DNA of 64,000 bases from Episyrphus balteatus. Lineage: Eukaryota; Arthropoda; Insecta; Diptera; Syrphidae. The stretch spans positions 82,708,867 through 82,772,866 of the forward strand of contig NC_079136.1 in NCBI RefSeq assembly GCF_945859705.1, read 5' to 3'. Position numbers and translations under genes: made by a program. A model generated the notes under the pieces. The model was not told the origin of the DNA, made no database searches, and worked only from the letters and a program-made list of their open reading frames with translations. Below, one piece after another: positions 22,529-33,654 of this stretch; positions within the stretch are counted from its first letter, which is position 1; the number at the start of each line of letters is the position of its first letter.

Positions 22529-25226
22529 TTTTTTCTGATTTTCGATGAAAAATAAAATACATTTTTTTCTTATAATCGGACGCAGATATCTTTGGACCAA
22601 AGTTTCCAAAGAAGTTTTGGTTTACGGATTTGAGTTCACAGTGAACAGGCCTATGCATTTAGTCAAACAAATTAGAAATTTATTTTTTTAAGATTTTCGA
22701 GAAAAAATCAAGGTTAACCCCTGCCGAAAAAAAGTGCATTTTAAAAAATTTCCTCCAAATTCATCGAGTGATATATCAAAAGAAAGGTGTGTCAAAGTCT
22801 TATTCATAACTGAAAACCAAAAGATTCTTGCAGGTCTGGCTGCTGAGTTATTCGCATCCAAATATTTTTATTTTCTTAAATTCGGAGGCAGATATCTGAG
22901 GACCAAAGTGTCGGAACAAGTTTTGGGTTTACAGATTTGAATTCACAGTGAACAGGCCTATGCATTTAGTCAAACAAATTAGAAATTTATTTTTTTAAGA
23001 TTTTCGAGAAAAAATCAAGGTTAACCCCTTGCCGAAAAAAAGTGAATTTTAAAAAAATTCTCCAAATTCATCGAGTGAAATATCAAAAGAAAGGTCTCTT
23101 AAGGCCCTAATCATAACTGAAAACCAAATGATTTTTGGAGGTCTGGCTGCTGAGTTATTCTTATCCAAATATTTTTTTTTCTTAAATTCGGAGGGAGATA
23201 TCTGAGGACCAAAGTGTCGGAACAAGTTTTGGTTTACAGATTTGAGTTCACAGTGAACAGGCCTATGCATTTAGTCAAACAAATTAGAAATTTATTTTTT
23301 TAAGATTTTCCAAAGAAGTTTTTCGAGAAAAAATCAAGGTTAACCCCTGCCGAAAAAAAGTGCATTTTAAAAAATTTCCTCCAAATTCATCGAGTGATAT
23401 ATCAAAAGAAAGGTGTGTCAAAGTCTTATTCATAACTGAAAACCAAAAGATTCTTGCAGGTCTGGCTGCTGAGTTATTCGCATCCAAATATTTTTTTTTT
23501 CTTAAATTCGGAGGGAGATATCTGAATACCAAAGTCTCGAAATAAGTTTTGGTTTACAGATTTGAGTTCACAGTAAACAGGCCTATGCATTTAGTCAAAC
23601 AAATTAGAAATTTATTTTTTTAAGATTTTCGAGAAAAAATCAAGGTTAACCCCTTGCCGAAAAAAAGTGAATTTTAAAAAATTTCTCCAAATTCATCGAG
23701 TGAAATATCAAAAGAAAGGTCTCTTAAGGCCCTAATCATAACTGAAAACCAAATGATTTTTGGAGGTCTGGCTGCTGAGTTATTCGCATCCAAATATTTT
23801 TTTTTCTTAAATTCGGAGGGAGATATCTGAGGACCAAAGTGTCGGAACAAGTTTTGGTTTACAGATTTGAGTTCACAGTGAATAGGCCTATGCATTTAGG
23901 TAAAAAAATTACAAATTTATTTTTTTCATATTTTCGAGAAAAAATCAAGGTTAACCCCTGCCGAAAAAAGTGCATTTTAAAAAAATTCCTCCAAATTCAT
24001 TGAGTGAGTTATCCAAATAAAGGTCTTTTGAAGCCTTACTCATAACTGAAAACCAAATAATTTTTGGAGGTTTGGCTGCTGAGTTATTCGCATCCAATAT
24101 TTTTTTTTGAACTCGGAGACAGATATCTACGGACCAAAGTCTTGAAACAAGTTTTGGTTTACAGATTTGAATTCACAGTGAACAGGCCTATGCAATTAGG
24201 TAAAAAAATTACAAATTTATTTTTTTCATATTTTCGAGAAAAAATCAAGGTTAACCCCTGCCGAAAAAAAGTGCATTTTAAAAAATTTCCTCCAAATTCA
24301 TCGAGTGATATATCAAAAGAAAGGTGTGTCAAAGTCTTATTCATAACTGAAAACCAAAAGATTCTTGCAGGTCTGGCTGCTGAGTTATTCGCATCCAAAT
24401 ATTTTTATTTTCTTAAATTCGGAGGCAGATATCTGAGGACCAAAGTGTCGGAACAAGTTTTGGGTTTACAGATTTGAATTCACAGTGAACAGACCTATGC
24501 ATTTAGGTAAAAAAATTACAAATTTATTTTTTTCATATTTTCGAGAAAAAATCAAGGTTGGCTGCTGAGTTATTCGCATCCAAATATTTTTTTTTCTTAA
24601 TTCGGAGTCAGATATCTTCGGACCAAAGTGTCGGAACAAGTTTTGGTTTACAGATTTGAGTTCACAGTAAATAGGCCTATGCATTTAGGTAAAAAAATTA
24701 CAAATTTATTTTTTTCATATTTTCGAGAAAAAATCAAGGTTAACCCCTGCCGAAAAAAGTGCATTTTAAAAAAATTCCTCCAAATTCATCGAGTGAGATA
24801 TCAAGAGAAAGGTCTTTTAGAGCCTTATTCATAACTGAAAACCAAATGATTTTTGGAGGTCTGGCTGCTGAGTTATTCGCATCCAAATATTTTTTTTTCT
24901 TAATTCGGAGTCAGATATCTTCGGACCAAAGTGTCGAAACAAGTTTTGGTTTACAGATTTGAGTTCACATTGAACAGGCCTATGCATTTAGGTAAAAAAA
25001 TTACAAATTTATTTTTTTCATATTTTCGAGAAAAAATCAAGGTTAACCCCTGCCGAAAAAAAGTACATTTTAAAAAATTTCCTCCAAATTCATCGAGTGA
25101 GATATCAAAAGAAAGGTCTCTCAAAGCCTTATTCATAACTGAAAACCAAAAGATTCTTCGAGGTCTGGCTGCTGAGTTATTCGCATCCAAATATTTTTTT
25201 TTTTCTTAAATTCGGAGGCAGATATC
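22529..25226. repeat. Tandem array of a ~304-bp unit, about nine copies
   Basis: Anchors such as GTTTTGGTTTACAGATTTGA and GGCTGCTGAGTTATTCGCAT recur with spacings of about 302-320 bp. One shorter step of ~182 bp near 24478-24660 reflects a deleted unit. Units share an AAAATCAAGGTTAACCCCTG block and a CTCCAAATTCATCGAGTGA block. Neighbouring units differ by scattered substitutions, so homogenisation is incomplete. Short frames in both directions repeat with the unit and are artefacts of the array. It lies downstream of eIF1A, between convergent genes. Confidence 0.85.
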
Positions 25227-25734
25227 CCCAACACCATCGATGTGCAATACTCTCCAAAGCCAAGCAATTTAATTTTAAAATAAAACAACTTGTTTAGTTT
25301 TCCTCGGATTTTACAATTTTTTTGTTTTATTTTTGTCCTTTTTTTGTTACTTGAGTTTAAATAAATTATTATTTAAATGTGAATTTACTACGGTTACATT
25401 CTTCAACAAGGATGTTTAACAAACTTTAAAGAAAAAAATTAAATAAAATAGAGATTAAAAAAAAAAACAAATCAATATTTATATTTTTGAAAGCAATTCA
25501 CAGCGCATATTTCCGAGAAAAATAGAAATAAAACAAATACTATATTTGATGTTTTGTAGCTTTGTGTTCTACGCAATGGGAGCCAAAATGAGCGTTGGAA
25601 TATTTAGATTAAGGTTTCTATTTTTTTTTATTTTAAAATACATAATATTATAATAGATATATTAGTAAACAAAAAAGGTATTTTTTTTTTATAGATTTTT
25701 CATAATGTTGTTGACTTATAATTAATTTTGTTCT
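25227..25734. other. Presumed eIF1A 3' UTR and downstream sequence
   Basis: Non-coding AT-rich DNA between the tandem array and the eIF1A stop codon. TTTATT motifs on the + strand (AATAAA on the minus strand) could serve as polyadenylation signals, but the true site cannot be chosen by eye. Confidence 0.4.
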
Positions 25735-28700
25735 CTAGATGTTATCGACTGAATCTGCATCATCTTCTGAACTTATTTCATCACCAAATTCAATATCTTC
25801 ATCGAGACCATCTTCGACAAATGTAACTGTGTCATTGATACGCACTGATTCTGGGAATTCTCCGTATGTTTTCAAATTTCTGGCTTCATCTGGTGTGTAC
25901 TTCAAAATGACATCTGCTTTTGAGTCCTGATAGTCACGAAGACCGACAAGTATAATGTCGCCTTGATTAATCCAGACCTATAAAGATAAAAAAGTTTTTG
26001 TTAATTTATTTTTATTACATGTTGAAAAAATAAATGAATAGAAAAAAAATCCAAAAACTTTCAGGCAAATTTCCCTAGTATCGCCTCAAAAAAATTTCAG
26101 TTACTAGAATTTAGCACATAATTTTAATGCAACTGCCTCCTTCTTTTCTTTCATCAATTTTTCATACATTACTCAAACTTCAATAGCATTTTTTGGCAAA
26201 CTTGAAATTATGACTTTTGTTCCACTGTTCCTATCTATCTATCCATCTATCTATCTTTCTGTCTATCTATTCCTGCGAAACAGTACTGCCGGTCGATAAG
26301 AAGTTCTTCTTCACAATATTCTATGACCTTAGAAAAAATGAACGTGACACGTTAGTGCAATCGATCTGTAGTAAGAGGGTGAAGAAGATAAGCCTTTTTA
26401 GCAATTGGCTGGACAAATGCTGTTTTCTATCCATTCGGATATAGACCAGTATAACGAGACGGATGAAAAATCTTACTCAGGATACAATCGGGACCAGTGG
26501 TTTTGTGTATATCAAGATCTTTCTGAAACTTTGCCACCTGCACGATGTGTACGTTAGAAGATTCGTTCCATAGAATCATTAACACCCTCGAGTTCGGGAG
26601 GAGCAATGAAACTGCTTGGTAGCGTGGAATTGGCTGCAGATTGGCTTGCGAGCATCCCACATCCTACATTGATTGCAGATTTATTGTAAACTGGAATAAC
26701 TTTCAATCACTTTGTATTGAATATTTTTGCATTAGATGCACAGCAACTATATTCGTATATATTCCAGTTTGAGTTGTTAATAAAGTAAAGTTAAAATAAA
26801 AAGAAATTTCAAATCAATTTGATATTTGAACAGAAGCTTTCAGCGATTTCTCTCATAAAATTAATCAATAAATCAAATAGATGTTGCGTTTATATAATAT
26901 TGTTGTCTGTGAACAAATATTTGATTTTGGTGGAATTTTGGAACATGGTAGAAATGAATATTTAGAGAACAATGATCACAATAATTTTTAAATTTTAACA
27001 AACATTTTTAAGCATGGCTTGTCAATCTGCCAGATTATTATTATAAGATTATAATAAATCAAAACTTCATCAATTTCCTACATAGGTAGCTCGAAAACCT
27101 TCGTTCAATATTGTTCTTCCATATTTTATACAATTTTGCAGTTGTCAAAAAATTTGGCAACATCTATCTGATTGAGTTTAGCCAAAACTTGATCTTCTGT
27201 GAAGAAAAAGTCGTTTCCATTTTGTAAAAATCTTTATCACATTTTAATCGCCAATTTGTATTAAGACAGATGTAAGTACTTATTGAATTAATTTATATTA
27301 AGCTTTATATTTAAACTTTATAATTTTTCAAATAAAGTATTTTGTAACTTTCTCTAAAAACTTATTGTGTTTAAAAGTTAACCCTTTGTTCCCGGAGTAA
27401 CTTTTTTTTAAAATTTTTTATCACGAAAAATTACAAAAATCTTGAGAAAAAGTTTTGATATTTTCTAATTACACACGAAAACGAAAAAATAATGATTGAA
27501 CTAGTAATTACATTGTATAAGGAATGTTTTGACTTTTGAGTTGAGAGTACAAAAGTTAAAGTCAATTTTTTAGTAAAAAAAACTAAAAGATAAAAATGCG
27601 CGTACAAACCAATGTGTTTTACCAAAAAGTCTTATTAAACTAGTATTTAGATTGGAAAAGAAAATGTTCTGATGAAAAACATGTTTACATATTCCATAGA
27701 TTGAAGAACAATTATAATCATTCTCTTTCAGTGTTACAGTTATTTTATTTTATAGCTCTAAGCGTAAGGCTACTTGAAAAATTAAGAAAACCCTCACAAA
27801 TCCTGCATTTTTTTAACTAAACATTAACTTTTATAGTTTATACAGATATTAAATTTTTTTTTGGTCGTACTACTCATAATGCAATACCTCATGCAACAAT
27901 TTTCAAATTTTGGTTATTGCAATAAAATATAATCAATAGGTGGTTTCATGGTGAAACCACTAGGAAGCAAAGGGTTAACCAAAGTCTGAACGTTGGCACT
28001 CTGAGCCAACAGATAATATGACTTTTCATTGAGTTAGAAAATTTTGAAAAAGTAAAAAGTGTTTTTATAAATTTGTCTAACTTTGACCTCGAGTATCATT
28101 CGAAAGGTTAGATTAATGAAAAAGGAAATAAGATCTTTTTTGTAGAGCAATCCGTTTCCGACAAGAATATATGCATCTTGCAACCAATTTCTTACAAAAT
28201 TAAAAAATAAAACCGAATTTTTACTGATTTTCTCAAACCTTGGACCTCGAATATCTTCTAAACGGTTAGATAAACAAAAAAGTGTATAAAACCTTTTTTG
28301 TAGAGTATTCACTTTCTTTTAAGAATATCTAAGGAAATTTGCTAAAAAGTCGATTGATGGAAAAATGTTTTTTTTTTTTCTTTAATATGAGATTGATGTA
28401 AAAATGGAAGTCTGTGAAGCTGAGGATCTTCCCTATAATATTAACAGCTCATATTTGGTGAGTATGTTAGTGAGGTGTCTTGCAATCGATTTTTCGGAAT
28501 ATAAAATTTAAAAAAAAATACACTATTTTTTGGACCGACCCTAATGTATATTAACAATATAATTATTGTTATAAATATACCTAACATTTATAAGCTAGCT
28601 ATTTTGGACTACTTTAAGTGTAACAAACAGTTTTGGAGTTAAGGAGTGTTCCTATTCTTTTGGGGCTCTAGACAAATTTCCTAATGAAAATATCCCCCAA

Positions 28701-29903
28701 AACCATCGACAAAATTATATCATTAAAAAAAAAACATCACTCATAAGACTTGATGAATGATGATATCAACTTGATGGAAGACTGTAGTCTGACTGCAAGT
28801 ATGAAAACATACTAACGACTTTTTTTTAATTTGTTAATTTTCATGTCGCAAAAATGGTCACACCTAACTGCGACCAGTCATTGATTAGTCACCGCTAACT
28901 GCCTGGCTCCCAAAACATATTATGCTTAACAGCAAGTAGCCAAAAGTTGAAGACGATAAATATCAGCTGAGAACTCACAAACTGACAACGTAGAATGGAA
29001 GTAGGTTTCCACAACAAGGTGTGACCCGTGCTAAACTGGGAATGATTTTTCTTTTTGCACATCATTGTTATTTATTTACTGAATAAAATACGTTATCACA
29101 AGTAGGCTATTGTCATTAAAGAAACATAAATATTTCGGTACTGGTAAATGCGATTCAGAACAAAGTTTACCTACCTAATGAACTGAAAATTTCTTGCAGG
29201 TTTTATGCATCTATAAAAAAAATTTCTGCATCATTATAACTGGCAAATTCTTCAATGTGCACTGTAAATTTTTATAAACATATTTATCTTTAAATTCCAT
29301 TGTCCTTTGTTAAGATTTGTTTTAGAGAAAAACAAATTTATGCATCATTTTAAATGAAAATCTACGAAAACGATGTAATTTTTGATAAGACTGATTGCAG
29401 GAAAGAAGAGGAGAAAACACGACAAATGAATGTTGTATATATGTAGCAAAATAATAAAGCAGAATTATGCGACCAACGTGGACCCTTTTTTTTCATAATG
29501 AACATTATCAAAAAATGACAAAGAAAAAGTACCAATACTGCGCATGTAAAATGTAATAGGAAAATTATTTTTTTGTTTTAAACAAAATTTCTTTTTGTCT
29601 GTTTTAATTATAAAATAATTAAATGGAGTGGTAATATTTTTTGGAGACTTTCTAAAAAAAAAATAGAGAAATTATATTTTTGTTTTACTAAAAACATACC
29701 TTTTTTCGTAGTTTTCCACGAATGTGACATAGACGTTTAACGCCATCAAAACACATCGCCTCAAGTCGACCATTTCCCAACATTTTGGTGACTTGAGCGT
29801 ATTCCTGCTGGTCTTCCTTGAAAATCAATTCACGTTTTTCGAATTCATTTTCGTTCTTTCCACGACGACGATTTTTACCTCCTTTTCCCTTATTTTTCGG
29901 CAT
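25735..29903 (-). CDS. eIF1A: Eukaryotic translation initiation factor 1A (eIF1A), 2 coding exons
   Basis: eIF1A binds the A site of the 40S subunit, promotes scanning and works with eIF5B in subunit joining. Coding exon 1 is 29903 down to 29700 (68 codons) and exon 2 is 25977 down to the TAG at 25735-25737. The join is phase 0 (RGKLRKK then VWINQGD) and the product is 148 aa, the usual size. Visible features: basic N-terminal tail (MPKNKGKGGKNRRRGKNENE), OB-fold core (QVTKMLGNGRLEAMCFDG, DIILVGLRDYQDSKADVILK), then the acidic C-terminal tail ending ADSVDNI. A 5' UTR intron is likely: an acceptor motif CTACAG reads on the minus strand near 29945 and a GTAAGT donor near 30018. The 3.7-kb coding intron carries a piggyBac-like MITE and an RT relic. 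Confidence 0.96.
26229..26272. repeat. CTAT-type microsatellite
   Basis: Short CTATCTATCCATCTATCTAT tract inside the eIF1A intron, next to the decayed reverse-transcriptase fragment; possibly its degenerate tail. Confidence 0.6.
26273..26690 (-). pseudogene. Decayed non-LTR reverse transcriptase fragment
   Basis: Read on the minus strand from ~26690, broken frames retain successive RT motifs: HKTTGPDCI (family KATGPDGI), then PNG followed by an in-frame TAG in place of the usual tryptophan, then KTAFVQPIAKK, then SKVIE and DRQYCFAG (family DRQYGFR). The order matches the fingers and palm of jockey/R1-like elements. The catalytic FADD region is missing. This is a dead fragment in the eIF1A intron, in the same orientation as that gene. 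Confidence 0.6.
27382..27974. mobile_element. piggyBac-like MITE flanked by TTAA
   Basis: 593 bp with terminal CCCTTTG at 27382 and CAAAGGG at 27974, directly flanked by TTAA on both sides (27378-27381 and 27975-27978). TTAA duplication with CCC..GGG ends is the piggyBac superfamily signature. A perfect subterminal hairpin GTGGTTTCATGGTGAAACCA lies near the right end (~27942). It encodes no transposase. Located inside the eIF1A intron. Confidence 0.75.
27979..29699. other. eIF1A intron, 5' part, no further feature recognised
   Basis: AT-rich intronic DNA up to the exon 1 donor. No protein motif, RNA gene or paired repeat ends could be supported. Confidence 0.45.
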
Positions 29904-30256
29904 CTTGTATTTGGTTTAGAAATTTAAATTTATATTGAATGTATTCCTGTAGAATTAAACTTAATTAATTTTAATTTATAATAATTTTATGTTGAATATA
30001 TTTTATTAAATTTACTTACAAAATTTATAGTTCTTTTCTTGAAGACTTTCGCGATTCAAGTGCTCGCAGTGAAAGGGATAGCAAATGTTGAAAAAGTTTA
30101 ATTTGTGTAGTAAAGAAAGAGATAGGTGAAAAGAAAATGGCTGCAAATTTGCCAGCAGCCATTTTTCATGTAAGTGATGCCAAAATTATATGTGTATTTT
30201 ATTTTTTTCCATTAAGGCCGAGTTCTTACTTGCCACATTGATCTTTATAAGACACT

Positions 30257-30714
30257 AGGTGTGTTTTTTATTACCACCGGTCTTAACTGGACAAAAAAAA
30301 CGCCTCGGGGCTTAACCTGAAATCTTGGCAGCACTGTATATTGAATGTTCCGAAAACAGCAGACACAACAAAAATTTAGAGTTGTCATATTTTTCGCTTT
30401 CGTCATTTTCTTGTATTTTGCATGTATGTTTTAAAAAGAGATACAAAAATGTATTCTAGCAAAATTATTTTAATACATTTTGTCCTTCCAAACGTGAGTT
30501 TTCACGTTTTTAAACAAATTCTAAACAATTTATGAAAAAATTAGTTTGGTAGCACAGATTTAAAACTCTTCAAAAAGTTAAGCCCAGAGAAATCTCCGGG
30601 CTAAACAACTAAGCCCAAGGGGCTAAGGTGTTGTTGTATTTAACATGTAAATTGCTTAGCCCAGACTGCGTTTTTTTTGTCAAGTTAAGACCGGTTGTAA
30701 TAAAAAACACACCT
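30257..30714. mobile_element. 458-bp MITE (family F) with ~48-bp inverted repeats
   Basis: The left end AGGTGTGTTTTTTATTACCA and right end TAATAAAAAACACACCT form inverted repeats extending through CGGTCTTAAC. A 3-bp ACT flanks both ends (30254-30256 and 30715-30717). It stands just upstream of the eIF1A transcription start. The left breakpoint of the 1450-bp tandem duplication falls inside it (30641), so a partial second copy occurs at 32091-32164. Confidence 0.75.
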
Positions 30715-30725
30715 ACTGTTTTCAC

Positions 30726-30907
30726 CATTGTATATATATTTCTATAGTACTATCATGAAGTCGAATTTAGTATTAGTTCATGTCGCCACTTTTTTGAGGT
30801 GGCGCTCAGTGTGTTTTTTTCATACAAATTCTGATTTTTCAAGTCACCACTAGAGTTCCTAAGATCGTTTTACTTCATGATAGTACTATGGAAATATATA
30901 TACAATG
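30726..30907. mobile_element. 182-bp hAT-like MITE (family G), copy 1
   Basis: The left end CATTGTATATATATTTC and right end GAAATATATATACAATG continue inward as inverted repeats (ATAGTACTATCATGAAG against CTTCATGATAGTACTAT). It is flanked by an exact 8-bp duplication GTTTTCAC (30718-30725 and 30908-30915). Eight-base duplications are typical of hAT transposons. A second identical copy at 32176-32357 results from the tandem duplication. Confidence 0.8.
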
Positions 30908-30936
30908 GTTTTCACTAGAGTGCAAACGAGTATTAA

Positions 30937-31021
30937 AGGCTTGGCCACACCAGAGGGTATGCATGAAAAAAATTCCAAACTGACATATCAACGTTCAGAT
31001 GTGGAATTTTTTTCATACACT
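30937..31021. mobile_element. Truncated MITE family E copy
   Basis: Begins AGGCTTGGCCACACC like the 172-bp family E elements and continues through AAAAATTCCAAACTGACA and GTGGAATTTTTTTCATAC, but lacks the right terminal repeat. Repeated at 32387-32471 by the tandem duplication. Confidence 0.6.
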
Positions 31022-31047
31022 TCAACAAACCCCGTTTAAGTGAAATA

Positions 31048-31139
31048 CAATAGGGGTATTCACGATCCGATGCAACTGGTCTTGTATCATTGCAAAAGTG
31101 CAAAAGTGTAAAATTTTACAACACTACAACAACAAAATA
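31048..31139. mobile_element. Left end of MITE family D, broken by insertion of family E
   Basis: Starts CAATAGGGGTATTCACGATC, as in the complete family D element at 44242-44746, and runs to ACAACAAAAT. A family E element then begins at ~31140. Matching right-hand D sequence (AAATTATAAAAAAATGGAAA) appears only after the retrotransposon, from ~39710. Duplicated at 32498-32589. Confidence 0.65.
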
Positions 31140-31613
31140 AGGCTTGGCCACACCGGAGGGTACGCGGTAGCGGTACGGGTAGCGGCAACGATTTTTGTAT
31201 TAAAAAAATTCCACACCCGAACGTTAATGTGTCAGTTTGGAATTTTTTCCATACTGTAATGTTTTATTCCGGGTTCACAATAAAACTTATTTAATTTCCA
31301 CTTATATTTCCGTTCAAATAAGAACACACTTTATTTCAACTCAATTTACTTTTATTATTCGCTCAAACAAACACACTTTTAAATCACTTTATTTACTACT
31401 AACAATTCGCAACACTTTATTTCACTTTGTACTGTACTCTTTCACTTTCAAGATTAAACTGTCTCCGTTCGGTGTCTACGCTGCCTTTTATACCGGAATC
31501 TCGAGACTCGAGAACGTCCTCGAAGGCTCTCGTCCCTGTCTCTCGAAACTTCCTTTCCAGGAAGGGCACTTCATACTTCCAGTCTAGTGGGATATTTTGA
31601 GATGTGTTCAGTG

Positions 31614-32002
31614 CACAGTACACATAATAAGGTAATATATTCCGAAAAATGTCAAAATTTGTTTGTCAAAAAATGGGCACCAATCTGTCAGGCCGGCCTT
31701 TAATTTTTATATTTCAATCGCAGTAAGCAGGAAATTTGTTTTTGTTTTAATTTATAAAATGTCATTTGAAAAAATTATAAATAGAAAAATAACAAATTTT
31801 CTGCGTGTTTTGTCTCCGAAAATAGTAAATAACTGTTAAAAAATTAGTTGTGTGCGTGGTTTTTCGGTTTTTGTGCGTTTTTAGTCTATAATTTAAACAA
31901 TTAAGAATTACGGTAGTTGACATTGGTCGCCAAATTGTCATGTTTTGACAATTTGGCGACCAATGTCAGTTCGGAATATATTACCTTTTTATGTGTACTG
32001 TG
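31614..32002. mobile_element. 389-bp MITE (family K), duplicated copy in truncated LTR
   Basis: Identical duplicate of the element at 33064-33452, with the same 9-bp flanks (31605-31613 and 32003-32011), carried along in copy 1 of the 1450-bp tandem duplication. Confidence 0.8.
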
Positions 32003-32704
32003 TGTTCAGTGTGGGATATTTTGAGATGTGTTCAGTGAGATATTTTTAGATGTGTTCAGTGGGATATTTTTAGATGTGTTCAATGAGATATAACATGTAA
32101 ATTGCTTAGCCCAGACTGCGTTTTTTTTGTCAAGTTAAGACCGGTTGTAATAAAAAACACACCTACTGTTTTCACCATTGTATATATATTTCTATAGTAC
32201 TATCATGAAGTCGAATTTAGTATTAGTTCATGTCGCCACTTTTTTGAGGTGGCGCTCAGTGTGTTTTTTTCATACAAATTCTGATTTTTCAAGTCACCAC
32301 TAGAGTTCCTAAGATCGTTTTACTTCATGATAGTACTATGGAAATATATATACAATGGTTTTCACTAGAGTGCAAACGAGTATTAAAGGCTTGGCCACAC
32401 CAGAGGGTATGCATGAAAAAAATTCCAAACTGACATATCAACGTTCAGATGTGGAATTTTTTTCATACACTTCAACAAACCCCGTTTAAGTGAAATACAA
32501 TAGGGGTATTCACGATCCGATGCAACTGGTCTTGTATCATTGCAAAAGTGCAAAAGTGTAAAATTTTACAACACTACAACAACAAAATAAGGCTTGGCCA
32601 CACCGGAGGGTACGCGGTAGCGGTACGGGTAGCGGCAACGATTTTTGTATTAAAAAAATTCCACACCCGAACGTTAATGTGTCAGTTTGGAATTTTTTCC
32701 ATAC

Positions 32705-33643
32705 TGTAATGTTTTATTCCGGGTTCACAATAAAACTTATTTAATTTCCACTTATATTTCCGTTCAAATAAGAACACACTTTATTTCAACTCAATTTACT
32801 TTTATTATTCGCTCAAACAAACACACTTTTAAATCACTTTATTTACTACTAACAATTCGCAACACTTTATTTCACTTTGTACTGTACTCTTTCACTTTCA
32901 AGATTAAACTGTCTCCGTTCGGTGTCTACGCTGCCTTTTATACCGGAATCTCGAGACTCGAGAACGTCCTCGAAGGCTCTCGTCCCTGTCTCTCGAAACT
33001 TCCTTTCCAGGAAGGGCACTTCATACTTCCAGTCTAGTGGGATATTTTGAGATGTGTTCAGTGCACAGTACACATAATAAGGTAATATATTCCGAAAAAT
33101 GTCAAAATTTGTTTGTCAAAAAATGGGCACCAATCTGTCAGGCCGGCCTTTAATTTTTATATTTCAATCGCAGTAAGCAGGAAATTTGTTTTTGTTTTAA
33201 TTTATAAAATGTCATTTGAAAAAATTATAAATAGAAAAATAACAAATTTTCTGCGTGTTTTGTCTCCGAAAATAGTAAATAACTGTTAAAAAATTAGTTG
33301 TGTGCGTGGTTTTTCGGTTTTTGTGCGTTTTTAGTCTATAATTTAAACAATTAAGAATTACGGTAGTTGACATTGGTCGCCAAATTGTCATGTTTTGACA
33401 ATTTGGCGACCAATGTCAGTTCGGAATATATTACCTTTTTATGTGTACTGTGTGTTCAGTGTGGGATATTTTGAGATGTGTTCAGTGAGATATTTTTAGA
33501 TGTGTTCAGTGGGATATTTTTAGATGTGTTCAATGAGATATTTTTCTTAATTACTAAAGGTCCGTTCACATTTCTACCTTTGCAGGAGTAGGTAGTGTGT
33601 TCAGACTTTTATCTTAAAAGTAGTTCAGTAATTCATCGTTACA
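32705..33643 (-). repeat. 3' LTR of the Ty3/Gypsy element, with MITE insertion
   Basis: Matches the other LTR apart from the MITE at 33064-33452. It contains three short direct repeats of the GGATATTTTTAGATGTGTTC type near ~33465-33535. Confidence 0.9.
33064..33452. mobile_element. 389-bp MITE (family K) with 9-bp target duplication
   Basis: Terminal inverted repeats of ~31 bp (CACAGTACACATAATAAGGT left; ACCTTTTTATGTGTACTGTG right) are flanked by exact TGTTCAGTG copies at 33055-33063 and 33453-33461. The empty site survives in the other LTR at ~39160. Nine-base duplications point to a Mutator-like origin, though 8-9 bp also fits Merlin. Near its right end is a perfect 23-bp hairpin (33368-33418, TGACATTGGTCGCC...) with a 5-nt loop. 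Confidence 0.85.
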
Positions 33644-33654
33644 TTGCCCCCCTC

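Larger units (their letters stand above)
30641..33540. repeat. Tandem duplication of a 1450-bp segment (two copies)
   Basis: Copy 1 is 30641-32090 and copy 2 is 32091-33540. By eye they are identical, including the internal MITEs and the LTR portion; the 116-residue frames at 31237 and 32687 translate identically. Copy 1 therefore contains a truncated extra LTR (31255-32090), while copy 2 continues into the complete LTR of the retrotransposon. Junction microhomology is at most a few bases. Confidence 0.9.

Noticed and set aside
22134..25209. Repeated short frames (HFKKFPPNSSSDI type) on both strands
   Set aside because: They follow the ~304-bp tandem unit and are interrupted or shifted in each copy; no protein family is recognised.
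22529..25226. Possible CRISPR-like array
   Set aside because: This is eukaryotic DNA; units are ~304 bp head-to-tail without unique spacers, and no cas-like genes are present.
31237..31587. 116-residue frame, repeated at 32687
   Set aside because: It lies within LTR sequence and is duplicated with it; no domain, and the LTR explains the sequence.
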